The notes below the pieces were generated by a model. That model saw only the letters and a list, made by a program, of their open reading frames with translations, was not told the DNA's origin and searched no databases. From the NCBI GenBank assembly GCA_039925145.1, contig JBDSZL010000084.1:1-64000 (forward strand): 64,000 nt of DNA, in the 5' to 3' direction. The stretch is from JBDSZL01 sp039925145. GTDB lineage: Bacteria > Acidobacteriota > Vicinamibacteria > Vicinamibacterales > SCN-69-37. Both the position numbers and the translations under genes were made by a program. Below are positions 45,550-54,559 of the stretch, piece after piece (the first letter of the stretch is position 1; each line of letters starts with the position of its first letter).

Positions 45550-45634
45550 ATCGCCTGGCGAGACGGACTGAACGGAACTGACGACCGGCGCTCGTGCCGC
45601 GAACGGAACATGCCCGCGGACTTGCCGACGAGGC

Positions 45635-46087
45635 TCAGACCGTCGGGGGCGCGACGAACAGCCCTTGGGAGCTGGCGGCGTCACGCAACCGGGGATCGAA
45701 TGTGACCACGGTCGCGGCTTGGGCGTCGAGTGCGGTCGCCAGATGGAGCGCGTCGAGCGCCCGCAGCGGAATCGTCAGCGACAGCATCAACCGTTCGGCG
45801 CGTCGGTGAACCGGCGGTGTCAACTCGGCTTGGCGCGACGATGCGTGCAGTTTCGATGCTTCTCGATAGAGACGTTTGGCGTCCGTGTGCGTGAGGCGTT
45901 TCTCGCGCGTGCGGCGCCCGAGCGCAGAAGCCACTTCGGTCAGGGCCAGATCGGACACGACCACATCCGTCAGACCAGCGAGCGCCTGGTTCAAGGCGTC
46001 GCTCTCCTGCTCGGGAACCAGCAATTTCACCAGAGCGCTCGCGTCCAGATAGACGGGCTCTGCCCAGCGTTGGCCGTCCGAGCTCAC
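45635..46087 (-). CDS. PIN domain toxin (VapC-like)
   Basis: 150 aa from GTG 46087, overlapping the antitoxin stop codon. PIN-fold RNase with the acidic set YLDASALVKL (D15), LTEVASALG, ALDALHLATAL and VVTFDPRL. VapC toxins cut tRNA or other RNA. Directly downstream of a Phd/YefM antitoxin, forming a type II toxin-antitoxin pair. The region around it is decayed, so the pair may be what has kept itself there. Confidence 0.88.
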   Translation of the reverse strand: MSSDGQRWAEPVYLDASALVKLLVPEQESDALNQALAGLTDVVVSDLALTEVASALGRRTREKRLTHTDAKRLYREASKLHASSRQAELTPPVHRRAERLMLSLTIPLRALDALHLATALDAQAATVVTFDPRLRDAASSQGLFVAPPTV

Positions 46088-46314
46088 AGCCGATCGTCCC
46101 GTTCTTCGAGCACGGCCTTCGACAGCGCCGGGTCCGCCCCGCGGAAGGCACATCGCACCCGTACGAGATCAGGAAAGGGACGACGCCGTTCCACGGGAGT
46201 CAGCCGCGCGACGGGCCGGCCGCGATCCGTGATCACCACCTCTCGTCCCTTCTTCACCTCGTCCAGCAGCTCGGTGAGATTCTGCCGCGCTTCACGCACC
46301 CCAGCGGTTCGCAT
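46084..46314 (-). CDS. Phd/YefM-family antitoxin
   Basis: 76 aa. MRTAGVREARQNLTELLDEVKKG followed by REVVITDRGRPVARLTPV is the canonical Phd/YefM N-terminal DNA-binding fold; the C-terminal tail would block the PIN toxin. Stop codon overlaps the toxin GTG (GTGA). Just 8 bases upstream of its ATG lies a dyad (46323-46340) likely used for autoregulation. Confidence 0.9.
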   Translation of the reverse strand: MRTAGVREARQNLTELLDEVKKGREVVITDRGRPVARLTPVERRRPFPDLVRVRCAFRGADPALSKAVLEERDDRL

Positions 46315-46322
46315 GCCACGAC

Positions 46323-46340
46323 TGTGTCACATGTAGCACA
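46323..46340. promoter_or_regulatory. Candidate operator of the toxin-antitoxin operon
   Basis: TGTGTCACATGTAGCACA. Apart from a central pair of positions per arm it is a perfect dyad, TGTGnnACATGTnnCACA. Its position directly upstream of the antitoxin fits Phd-type autorepression. Confidence 0.4.
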
Positions 46341-46437
46341 ACGTGTCCAGCGCGCGTCGCGTAGAGGCGCTTCCACAGGAGCCAGACAGCCGAGCTTGAC
46401 ACTCGCCGGCCGCTAGCTGGGCAACTGGACGTCGTTT

Positions 46438-46525
46438 CTAGCGCCGTACGAACTTCTCGACCTTGCGTCCAGTGAATCAGCCATATAGACGTCGCCGTTT
46501 GGCGCGACCGCCAGCATGTGCGGGG
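46438..46525 (-). pseudogene. 3' tail of a second NHL-repeat protein, frameshifted
   Basis: HMLAVAPNGDVYMADSLD, then after a one-base shift RKVEKFVRR and a stop, matches the end of the intact NHL protein (HMLAVAPSGDVYVADSTGHKIEKFAKR). Nothing upstream of HMLAV is left; the sequence there gives way to two CRISPR-like repeats. Non-functional. Confidence 0.75.
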
Positions 46526-46545
46526 ACCACGAGAATTCGGCTCGT

Positions 46546-46638
46546 GCTTCAATGAGGCCGTCGCTCTTCAGCGACGGAATGTTCAACGGCTGCCGGACAC
46601 CCGCTTCAATGAGGCCCTCGCTCTTCAGCATCGGCGAG
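46546..46638 (-). CRISPR. Possible relic of a CRISPR array (two degenerate repeats)
   Basis: Two copies of GCTTCAATGAGGCC(G/C)TCGCTCTTCAGC at 46546 and 46603. The first continues to a 36-nt element with a perfect 8-bp stem, CCGTCGCT/AGCGACGG, and read on the minus strand ends in ATTGAAGC, like the ATTGAAAC end of many CRISPR repeats. The second has lost the stem and 3' part. The gap between them is only 21 nt and there are no cas genes, so at best a relic. 46639-46891 holds nothing I recognise. Confidence 0.4.
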
Positions 46639-46891
46639 TTCCGCCCGTTGCGAATTTTGGCGATTTCTTGTTCGACCTCGTTTGCCGCGGATGTCGGGGT
46701 GCGAACTGTTGACGCGCTGAGCTGTTCGGTATTTGCGCCTGTCGATGATGTGAAAAGAAAACTTCGTGTAAAGCGCAGGTGCAGGCCATCAGCGCGCGGC
46801 AGATCGGTCGCGTCCTCGCGCCAGACAAGCGGCGGATCCGGCGCCGCCAGTAAGGCCGCACGAAGCCGGGGAGGCCTGCCAGCGGCTCGCG

Positions 46892-48193
46892 TCAGCCGCT
46901 CGTCCGCGAGGGCGAGGCGTGCGTGGCCGCAGCGTCTCGCACGATGAACCAGAACGCCAAGGGGCCAATGGCGATCATCGCGGCGGCCAGCAGGAACGGC
47001 GGCGTGTAGGATCCGCCACTTCGCTGAATCAGAAACCCCGTGATGAGGGGCGACAGGATGCCGGCGATGTTTCCAATGAAATTGTAAATGCCGGTCCAGA
47101 GACCGATCTTCGTGGGCGGCGCGGCGCTCTGCAGCAGCACGAGCATGTTCGCCGTCGCGAGCCCCACCAGGCACCCGCCGATGATCAGCGCGACAGCGGC
47201 CCCCGGCTTGCTGACACCGGCTGCCGGAATGAGCAGCAAGCCGGTGAGAAACGCGACCGTAATGACTGTCTTCCTGGCCTTGCCCTCGGGCCATCCCCGC
47301 CTCACCATGCGGTCGGCGATCCAGCCGCCAATTGGTTCGCTCGCGCCGAACACGAAGTACGGCAGCGCCGCGTAGATGCCCGCCTTCATCATCGTCAAAT
47401 GGCGCGATGTCACGAGGTAGTCGGGGAGCCAGTTCACGAGAAAGTACCAGTAGTAGTCGAAGCAGAAGAACCCGAGACAGATGCCGAGCAGATTGCGGTT
47501 GGTGACCAGGGCCTGCACGGCCTTCCCAAACCCGGGACGCTCTGTGACAACAGCGTCTTCGCGGCGGCCACGCAGGTTGGCGGGCACGGTGATGAACCAG
47601 GGGATGAGCCAGAGCAGCGCCGTGAAGCCAACAACCGTGAAGGTCGTGCGCCAGCCGTAATGCGTCAGCATCCACGGCACCATGACGCCCTCGAGCACCA
47701 GCCCCGTGCGCGTGCCGGCGTCGAAAATGCCAGAAGGCAGCCCGCGCTCGGACGGCACGAACAAGAGACTCACGATCTTTGATCCGCCGGGCAGGTAGAT
47801 AGCCTCGCCCACGCCGAGCAGCACTCGGAAGGCGATCAGCATGCCGAGGCTGGTCGACAGGCCGATCAACCCCTGCGACACAGACCAGAGCAGGAAGGCG
47901 CCCGCATACAGCCAACGCAGGTTCACGCGGTCGGCGAGCAGGCCCATGGGGATCTGCAGCAGCGCGTAGGACCAGAAGAACGCCGACAGGAGGACGCCCT
48001 TGGCTTCGGGGCCGAGCGCGAGCTCCACCGAGATCAACGGCAACGCGAAAGCGAGCGTCGCACGATCGAAATAGTTGATCAGCGAGGCCGAGAACAGCAG
48101 TCCGACAATGGACCACCGCCGGCCGTTCGTGACATGCAACGCCGGGTTCGCTGACGCATGAGGGGACGGAGACGGGAAAGACGTGTGGCTCAT
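46892..48193 (-). CDS. MFS transporter, anion:cation symporter type
   Basis: 433 aa from ATG 48193. Twelve membrane segments; the N-terminal RRWSIVGLLFSASLINYFDRATLAFALPLI and the loop ADRVNLRWLYAGAF are typical of the ACS family that takes up sugar acids (hexuronates, galactonate, glucarate). Substrate only inferred. No adjacent catabolic gene in the same orientation; a gluconate-dehydrogenase-like pair is encoded divergently, so the transporter may import a sugar acid or its precursor. Confidence 0.88.
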   Translation of the reverse strand: MSHTSFPSPSPHASANPALHVTNGRRWSIVGLLFSASLINYFDRATLAFALPLISVELALGPEAKGVLLSAFFWSYALLQIPMGLLADRVNLRWLYAGAFLLWSVSQGLIGLSTSLGMLIAFRVLLGVGEAIYLPGGSKIVSLLFVPSERGLPSGIFDAGTRTGLVLEGVMVPWMLTHYGWRTTFTVVGFTALLWLIPWFITVPANLRGRREDAVVTERPGFGKAVQALVTNRNLLGICLGFFCFDYYWYFLVNWLPDYLVTSRHLTMMKAGIYAALPYFVFGASEPIGGWIADRMVRRGWPEGKARKTVITVAFLTGLLLIPAAGVSKPGAAVALIIGGCLVGLATANMLVLLQSAAPPTKIGLWTGIYNFIGNIAGILSPLITGFLIQRSGGSYTPPFLLAAAMIAIGPLAFWFIVRDAAATHASPSRTSG

Positions 48194-48332
48194 AGCTCGG
48201 TCGGTTGGTATGCAGGGGAGACTACTGCGGGAGCAGTGAGAAGTGCACGCGTTTTGTTGACGCGTCACGCTGCTCGGCTCGGTCGCCGCAGGCCGGCTTG
48301 CAATTGCACGGGCGGCCCCTTACCCTCCCGCT

Positions 48333-48938
48333 ATGCAGCGTCGAAAATTCATTCAGGCTCTGGCGCTCGTCCCTGCGACGACGGAGTTGCTTGCTCAAAC
48401 ACCGGCGGTAGCTCCGCAGGGCCGGCGCGGCGGCGGAGGACCGGCCGGTGCCGCAGCTCCGGCACCGCCTGCAGCTGCCGATGTACTCGAGTACACGTTG
48501 GCCGACGACGTGGCCGAGATGGTGCCGCGACTGCTGACCGTCGAGCAGTTCAGCGCGCTGAAACGTCTTGGCGCCGTGTTCTGGCCGGCGAGCGGCCGCA
48601 CACCCGGTGCCGACGAGTGCCATGCGGCGGAGTTCCTCGATTTTCATCTCAGCAAGTCACCCGCCGATCGGCAGCAGCTGTATCAGGTCGGGCTCGACGG
48701 GTTGAACGCGTCGGCCAGGAAGCGCTACCAGAAATCGTTTGCGCAGGCCGACGATGCGCAAGCGTTCGAGCTGCTGGCGCCGATGCGGCGCACCTGGAGC
48801 TACTCGCCGTCAGATCCGGTGGAACGGATGCTGAGGACGGCGTACCGCGAGTTGCGGACTGCCACGCAGAACTCACGTGAGTTCGCGGTCGCCAGCGGCA
48901 TGCCTCGCTCCATGCGCGTGCTCCGGCCGCTCGACTGA
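48333..48938 (+). CDS. Gluconate 2-dehydrogenase subunit 3-like protein
   Basis: 201 aa small subunit that usually accompanies GMC-type flavoprotein dehydrogenases. Tat-like signal (MQRRKFIQALALVPATTELL) and an alanine/proline/glycine-rich linker, then TVEQFSALKRLGAVFWPASGRTPGADECHAAEFLDFHL, a family signature. The next gene encodes the matching GMC subunit, so the two probably form a periplasmic membrane-linked dehydrogenase; the folded flavoprotein would be exported with this subunit's signal. Confidence 0.82.
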   Translation: MQRRKFIQALALVPATTELLAQTPAVAPQGRRGGGGPAGAAAPAPPAAADVLEYTLADDVAEMVPRLLTVEQFSALKRLGAVFWPASGRTPGADECHAAEFLDFHLSKSPADRQQLYQVGLDGLNASARKRYQKSFAQADDAQAFELLAPMRRTWSYSPSDPVERMLRTAYRELRTATQNSREFAVASGMPRSMRVLRPLD

Positions 48939-49036
48939 CGTGACGGCACGGCGCCTCCAGACTTCGGCTCCGAGAGTGGAGCAAATGCCGGGGCGGAGCT
49001 GGCGCTCCGTTCGGCTTGCGATCGAAGGTTCAACAC

Positions 49037-50605
49037 ATGGCTGATTACGACGTTCTGATTGTGGGCTCCGGCGCGGCGGGCGGGATGGCCGCACACATCC
49101 TGACGCAGAAGGGCGCCAGGGTTCTGCAGCTCGATGCCGGGCCGCCCAACACCGTGCGCGCCTTCGAGACCAAGCCGGTCTACGAGCTTCCGTTTCATGG
49201 CATGGGCGATCCATCGAAGGTGCCGCACATTCTGCAGGCGAGCGAGGCCAACGAGAACCAGTGGGTCAGCGAGAAGCAGGTGCCCTACTCGCACGAGCCC
49301 AAGGCCCCCTATAACTGGGTCCGCGTCAGGATGGTCGGAGGCCGCACGAATTACTGGTCGCGCATGTCTTTCCGGTTGAGCGATTACGAGTTCAAGGCAA
49401 AAGACTTCGACGGCTTCGACGAGAACTGGCCGATCAGCTACGCGGATCTGGCGCCGTTCTACGATCGGGTCGACCCGATCTTCAGAGTGGCCGGACGCAA
49501 GGAGAATCTGAAGCAACTGCCCGACGGTCAGTTTGTGGAAGAGCTCAACCCGACGCGTCAGTATGGGCCGGCAGCGCAGCGCATCATCGACGCGGCCAAG
49601 AAGCGCGGCATCGCCGATACGCCAACCCGCACGTCGCGGGGACTGGGTGGCGTCGCCAGTTCAGCCAATCTGCTCCTGCCCGGCGCCCTCGCCACCGGCA
49701 AGCTCACACTCGTGCCGAATGCGGTGGTGCGCGAAATCACGGTCGACAAGGCCACCCGCCTGGCCAACGGCGTCAACTTCGTCGATCGCCATTCGAAACG
49801 CGAGATGCACGCCAAAGCCCGCATCGTGGTCGTGGGCGCCGGCACGCTCGAGAGCACGCGCCTGCTGCTCAACTCGGGCATCGCGAATTCCAGCGGCGCG
49901 CTGGGTCACTACCTGCACGATCAGTTCTACATCTCCAATAACATCTGGGCGTTCGTTCCGCCGGTCAATGGCGCACCCCAAGCCGGCGGCCAGGGGTACA
50001 TGCCACGCTGCCGCAACCTGGAGAAGGGCGAGAATCGCAATTTTCTGCGTGGCTACGCCCTCCAGTGGAGCGTGAACACCGGCGCGCCCAACGCCGATTA
50101 CTTTGGCCTCTACGGCGACGCGCTGCAGAAGGAGCTGGCGAAGTATCAGGGCGGCGGCGGCTTCTCGTGCACGACGATGGGCGATGTTCTGCCGCGATAC
50201 GAGAACAAGGTCAGCATCAACAAAGCCGTGCTCGATGAGTTCGGCTCTCCGACGCTGCACGTCAACTGCCGCTACACCGACAACGAATTCAACATGGCCA
50301 AGGACGCCACGGCGCTGCTCGAGGAACTGGCAGTCGAAAGTGGCTTTCAACTGGTTGCCAGGCGGCCCGAGATGTTCCCGCCGGGCTACAGCATCCATGA
50401 GATCGGCACGTGCCGCATGGGCGACGATCCGAAAAAGAGCGTGCTGAACAAGTGGAACCAGAGCCACGACATCAAGAACCTGTTCGTGGTGGACGGCAGC
50501 AGCTTCGTCAGCGGGGGCTACCAGAACCCGACAATGACGATTTCAGCGCTGTCGATGCGCGCCTCCGAGCACATCGCCGAGTTGATGAACAAGCGCGAGC
50601 TCTGA
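49037..50605 (+). CDS. GMC-family flavoprotein dehydrogenase
   Basis: 522 aa. FAD-binding GSGAAGG at the N-terminus (MADYDVLIVGSGAAGGMAAH), GGRTNYWS, and a C-terminal EIGTCRMGDDP...LFVVDGSSFVSGGYQNPTMTISALSMR, typical of the gluconate/glucose/choline dehydrogenase GMC branch. It lacks a signal peptide, as expected if it is co-exported with the subunit 3 protein encoded 98 nt upstream. Start taken at ATG 49037, since the fold begins at once. Oxidises a sugar or sugar acid; exact substrate unknown. Confidence 0.88.
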   Translation: MADYDVLIVGSGAAGGMAAHILTQKGARVLQLDAGPPNTVRAFETKPVYELPFHGMGDPSKVPHILQASEANENQWVSEKQVPYSHEPKAPYNWVRVRMVGGRTNYWSRMSFRLSDYEFKAKDFDGFDENWPISYADLAPFYDRVDPIFRVAGRKENLKQLPDGQFVEELNPTRQYGPAAQRIIDAAKKRGIADTPTRTSRGLGGVASSANLLLPGALATGKLTLVPNAVVREITVDKATRLANGVNFVDRHSKREMHAKARIVVVGAGTLESTRLLLNSGIANSSGALGHYLHDQFYISNNIWAFVPPVNGAPQAGGQGYMPRCRNLEKGENRNFLRGYALQWSVNTGAPNADYFGLYGDALQKELAKYQGGGGFSCTTMGDVLPRYENKVSINKAVLDEFGSPTLHVNCRYTDNEFNMAKDATALLEELAVESGFQLVARRPEMFPPGYSIHEIGTCRMGDDPKKSVLNKWNQSHDIKNLFVVDGSSFVSGGYQNPTMTISALSMRASEHIAELMNKREL

Positions 50606-50704
50606 GGCTGGCGTCGACCGAGGCTCACGTCAGGGGCGAAGCAGGGGCGGCTAAAGGTCCACGCGCGCGCATCATGACTAAGGAGCGTCCGATCGCGTGG
50701 CCGG

Positions 50705-51763
50705 TCAGGCGTCCGACCGGACCGCCCACCGCAGCTTGGCTGGGGCGGCGCGCCGGTTGCCACGGACCTCATCTGGTGATGGCCGGATCACCTCGTCGGC
50801 CACCGTGGCGTACAGCCCAGCCTGTAGGCCCGCCTGAAACGCCTTCTTTACCCGCCGATCCTCACCGGAGTGAAACGTCAGGACGGCCGCGCGGCCACCA
50901 GCGGCCAGACAGTGCGGCAAGCCGCGCAACAGCGCGTCGAGCGTGGCGAATTCGCTGTTGACCGCGATGCGCAATGCCTGAAAGGTGCGTCGCACCGACA
51001 TCTGGATGTCGGCTTTGGACGCCCGCGGCAGCGCTCTGGTCAGGCCCTCGCGCACGACGTGCTCGACGGCCTCGGTCGTAACGAGGTCGTGCTGCTTCAA
51101 CAGCCCGGCGATGATCTCGGCGTGCGGCTCGTCCGCGTTGTCGGTGAGCCACTGAGCCAGTTCGACTGCATCGGTGCGCGCGAGAAGTTCAGAGGCGGGT
51201 GCTCCGCGCATCGGATTCATGCGCATGTCCAGCGGGCCCAGCCCCTTGTAGCTGAAACCGCGGTCTGGGTTGTCCAGTTGCATCGAGGACACGCCCAGGT
51301 CGGCGATGATGACGTCGGCGGCCACCACGCCTGCTGCGGCGAGCGCCTGCGGCATCGCAGCGAAGTTGCAGTGGGTGGCGCTGAAGACGTCGGGACCGAA
51401 TCCCGCGGCGCGCAGGCGGGCTTCTGTGCGCGGCAACTCGATGGGATCGACGTCGAGGCCAATGAGGCGTCCGCCAGGCAGCAGATGGGGCAGCAGCGCA
51501 CGCGCGTGGCCGCCACCGCCGAGCGTGCAGTCCACGGCGATCTCTCCCGATCGAGGTCGCGTGCATGCCAGTACCTCGGCCACCATTATCGGCAGGTGCA
51601 TACCCGCTGGCGTCTTGCCGGAGTCGAGCACTTTCTGGACATCGGCGGCATAGCGCACCGGGTCCAGCTCCTTGTATTTCTGATGAAAGGTACGGGGACT
51701 CTTGCCCGGGTACCGAGGACGTCGCACGTGCACCGCTCGAGCATCCACTTGCTTCTTGACCAC
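50705..51763 (-). CDS. rsmH: 16S rRNA (cytosine-N4)-methyltransferase RsmH-like
   Basis: 352 aa. SAM site TLGGGGHARALL, LDVDP, LGVSSMQLDNPDRGFSYKGLGPLDMRM and TFHSGEDRRVKKAF, matching RsmH, which methylates C1402. About 50 extra N-terminal residues (RPRYPGKSPRTFHQKYKELD) precede the usual start. It is not next to ftsL, ftsI or mraZ, so it is outside the normal dcw cluster and may be a paralogue; function is likely but target not proven. Confidence 0.88.
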   Translation of the reverse strand: MVKKQVDARAVHVRRPRYPGKSPRTFHQKYKELDPVRYAADVQKVLDSGKTPAGMHLPIMVAEVLACTRPRSGEIAVDCTLGGGGHARALLPHLLPGGRLIGLDVDPIELPRTEARLRAAGFGPDVFSATHCNFAAMPQALAAAGVVAADVIIADLGVSSMQLDNPDRGFSYKGLGPLDMRMNPMRGAPASELLARTDAVELAQWLTDNADEPHAEIIAGLLKQHDLVTTEAVEHVVREGLTRALPRASKADIQMSVRRTFQALRIAVNSEFATLDALLRGLPHCLAAGGRAAVLTFHSGEDRRVKKAFQAGLQAGLYATVADEVIRPSPDEVRGNRRAAPAKLRWAVRSDA

Positions 51764-51876
51764 GGGGGGATCCTATCGCGGTGTGTCGAGGACGACCCTG
51801 CCGACGCGTCGGGGCCATCCGGATCTGCACCAGGAGGGAACCGCCCGTCGGTCAGGTCACTCACTGAATATCGAAG

Positions 51877-52770
51877 TCACACCGACAGGCTTGCGGCCAG
51901 TCGCAGGACCAGCAGGCCGATCGCGATCCGGTAGACGGCGAACCCAACAAAGCCGTGCTTGCGCACGAACCCCATCAGCCAGGCGACCGACGCGTAGGCG
52001 ACGACGAACGAGACCGCGAGACCGATGAGCAGGAGCACGGCGCCGTGGCCGTCGAGTTGCTGGACGCCGACAGGGTTGGGGCCCGCTCCGCCGCGCATCG
52101 ACTTCAACAGGTCGTAGGCCGTGGCCACTGCCATGGTCGGGATGGAGAGAAAAAACGAGAACTCGAGCGCTGCCGCGCGTGACATGCCGGCCAGCTGGCC
52201 CGCCACGATCGTCGACATCGATCGCGATGTGCCCGGGAAGACGGCCGAGAGCACCTGACAGGCGCCGATCCAGATGGCCTGCCCGATCGACATGTCCTCG
52301 GTCCTCCACGTGTGAATGCGGCTGGGCGTGTCAGGTCCTCGCGCCTCGGCCTTGGCATTCCACGCATCGACGACCGCCATCACCACGCCACCCGCCAGCA
52401 GCGACCAGCCCATCACGTGCAGGCTCTCCAGGTGCTTGCCAATGACCTTCGTCAACAGAAAGGCTGGGATCGCCGTCGTCAGAAACGCGAGAATCGTGAG
52501 GCTCAGCGGGTGGGTCACGACGGTCCGGTCACCCCGCTCGCCGGCCGGAAAGGTGCGGACGAAACGGATGATTCGATCCCTGAAATAGAACGGCAGGCAG
52601 AGGACGGCGCCGAGCTGGATGACGATCGCGAACATCTTCCAGTAGCCGTCCTGCAGGTTCACATGCACGAGCGCCTCGGTGATGCGCAGGTGCGCGGTCG
52701 AGCTGACCGGCAGGAACTCCGTGATCCCTTCCACAATTCCGAGCAGCACGGACAATGCGTAGTCGTTCAA
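51877..52770 (-). CDS. uppP: Undecaprenyl-diphosphatase
   Basis: 297-aa membrane enzyme (BacA type) recycling the lipid carrier for peptidoglycan. GIVEGITEFLPVSSTAHL (catalytic Glu/Ser motif), FPGTSRS with the active-site Arg, and about eight membrane segments. Full length. Lies just downstream of rsmH on the same strand with a gap of 113 nt. Confidence 0.95.
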   Translation of the reverse strand: MNDYALSVLLGIVEGITEFLPVSSTAHLRITEALVHVNLQDGYWKMFAIVIQLGAVLCLPFYFRDRIIRFVRTFPAGERGDRTVVTHPLSLTILAFLTTAIPAFLLTKVIGKHLESLHVMGWSLLAGGVVMAVVDAWNAKAEARGPDTPSRIHTWRTEDMSIGQAIWIGACQVLSAVFPGTSRSMSTIVAGQLAGMSRAAALEFSFFLSIPTMAVATAYDLLKSMRGGAGPNPVGVQQLDGHGAVLLLIGLAVSFVVAYASVAWLMGFVRKHGFVGFAVYRIAIGLLVLRLAASLSV

Positions 52771-52911
52771 CAGGCCTCCACGTCTGCCACAGAGTATCGC
52801 GAGGCGATTGCCGATTGGGGAGCAGTGTTACAACATGCTTCGGGCATGCACGGTCGCGGGCGCTACGCGTCGTCCGCGGTCGCGGATGTACCCGCACAGA
52901 GGAGCAAGGGA

Positions 52912-53943
52912 ATGGAACAGCGACGACTGGGCAATTCGGGACTGAATGTTTCCGTGCTGAGCTTCGGCACGATGACGATCGGTGGGCGGGACCGCTTTGG
53001 CAAGATGGGCAACCTCGGCGTGGCAGATACGTCGAAGATCCTCGACATCTGCCAGGAGGCGGGCGTGACGACTATCGATACGGCCAATGCCTACTCGGCC
53101 GGTGGCGCGGAGGAAATACTCGGGCAGGCGCTGAAAGGTCGTCGCGACGACTTCGTGCTCGTGAGTAAAGTGTTCATGCGGCTCGGCACGGGGCCCCACG
53201 ACACGGGGCTGTCGCGGCGGCATCTGCTGCAGGCCTGCGAGGCCAGCCTGCGCCGGTTGCAGACTGATTACCTGGATCTCTACATGGGGCACGAGCCGGA
53301 TATGTTCGTGCCGGTCGACGAGACTCTCCGCGCCTTCGACGACCTCGTCACGCAGGGCAAGGTTCGCTACGTCGGCTGCTCGAACCATTCCGCCTGGCAC
53401 GTCATGAAGGCCCTGGGGGTCTCGGAGCGGGCAGGTCTGACGCGGTACATCTGTCAGCAGGTGAACTACTCGCTCATCGCGCGCGACGTCGAGCACGAGA
53501 TCATCCCGCTCGGCCTCGACCAGTCGGTCGGCGTGATGGCCTGGAGTCCGCTGCACGCGGGCCTGCTCACGGGAAAGTTCCGTCGCGACGCACGGCCATC
53601 AGTGAGCCGTCTCAACGACCTGGACGCACCCGGCACGATCGACTACGAGCGTGTGTACCGAATTGTCGACGTGCTCACGACGATTGCGACGAGCCGGAGT
53701 GTGACACCGGCGCAGGTGGCGCTGAACTGGGTGATGTGCAAGCCGGGCGTCGACACCGTCATTCTCGGGGCGCGCGACGAGACGCAGTTGCGCGACAACC
53801 TGGCTGCGGCCACGTGGCGGCTGACCGCCGACGAGATGAAGCAACTGGACGAGGTCAGCGCGCTGCCCGAGCCGTATCCCATGTGGCATCAGCACAAGTT
53901 CGGCGTGGAGCGAAATCCCCGCATTCCGGGGGTGCGCACGTGA
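52912..53943 (+). CDS. Aldo/keto reductase
   Basis: 343 aa. NADPH-dependent (alpha/beta)8 barrel with the catalytic tetrad D56, Y61 (DTANAYS), K86 (VSKVF) and H127 (YMGHEPD), and the C-terminal cofactor region LNWVMCKPGVDTVILGARDETQL. Start ATG 52912 is preceded by GAGGAGCAAGGGA; the long ORF from 52312 is not the gene. Substrate is not defined. Confidence 0.92.
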   Translation: MEQRRLGNSGLNVSVLSFGTMTIGGRDRFGKMGNLGVADTSKILDICQEAGVTTIDTANAYSAGGAEEILGQALKGRRDDFVLVSKVFMRLGTGPHDTGLSRRHLLQACEASLRRLQTDYLDLYMGHEPDMFVPVDETLRAFDDLVTQGKVRYVGCSNHSAWHVMKALGVSERAGLTRYICQQVNYSLIARDVEHEIIPLGLDQSVGVMAWSPLHAGLLTGKFRRDARPSVSRLNDLDAPGTIDYERVYRIVDVLTTIATSRSVTPAQVALNWVMCKPGVDTVILGARDETQLRDNLAAATWRLTADEMKQLDEVSALPEPYPMWHQHKFGVERNPRIPGVRT

Positions 53944-54031
53944 GCGCGAACACCGATCCGCTCGTCCGATAGAATCGTGTGCCGTCGCGACACGTCTCCC
54001 GTGGGCGTGGACGCGCAACTGGAGGTTACTT

Positions 54032-54538
54032 ATGGAGTACGGGACGCTTATTTTTCTTCACGTCTTCTTCGGTCTGTTCTGGGCCGGTGCGGCCGTTGCC
54101 ACCGGTCTGTTCATCCTCCCCGCGGTGCTCGAAGCTGGGCCGGCCGGAGGCGCGGTGATGGCGGGTGTTGCCAAACGGCGGTTTCCGCTCATCATGACTG
54201 GTGCGGGCATCCTCGTCGTGCTCACCGGCCTGCGCATGTTTTCACTGCGGTTCACCCCGGAATGGATTCGGCTGCCCGAAGGGATGGTGCTCGCGGTCGG
54301 AGGGCTGCTGGCGATCGTGGCCTTGATTGTCGGGGTGACGGTTCAGAAGCCCGCGGCCGAGCGGCTCGGTACGCTCGCGGGGCGAATTGCGGCGTCGGGC
54401 GCGCCGCCAACGGCGGCACAACTGGCGGAGATGCAGACCTACCGGTCTCGCCTGGTGATGGGCGGCCGTCTCACAGCCGGGCTATTGATCGGCACGGCGG
54501 CCCTGATGGCGGTCCACCGCTTGGCGGCGTTGCTGTAG
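54032..54538 (+). CDS. Four-helix membrane protein of unknown function
   Basis: 168 aa. Four membrane segments: LIFLHVFFGLFWAGAAVATGLFI, FPLIMTGAGILVVLTGLRMF, MVLAVGGLLAIVALIVGV and LTAGLLIGTAALMAVHRLAA. HVFFGLFWAG resembles the copper-resistance/DUF2269-like membrane families, but I would not name one. GGAGG at 54021-54025 supports the ATG 54032. Confidence 0.7.
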   Translation: MEYGTLIFLHVFFGLFWAGAAVATGLFILPAVLEAGPAGGAVMAGVAKRRFPLIMTGAGILVVLTGLRMFSLRFTPEWIRLPEGMVLAVGGLLAIVALIVGVTVQKPAAERLGTLAGRIAASGAPPTAAQLAEMQTYRSRLVMGGRLTAGLLIGTAALMAVHRLAALL

Positions 54539-54559
54539 TGCACGAATCGCGAATCGAGT

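Noticed and set aside
46413..48116. A 567-aa minus-strand gene covering the MFS transporter
   Set aside because: Alternate frame of the MFS gene joined to the CRISPR-like repeats and the NHL tail; not a real protein, though it did reveal the NHL fragment.
52312..53943. A 543-aa aldo/keto reductase starting at 52312
   Set aside because: The first 200 codons overlap uppP on the other strand and have no family similarity; the good ribosome site and the family start are at 52912.
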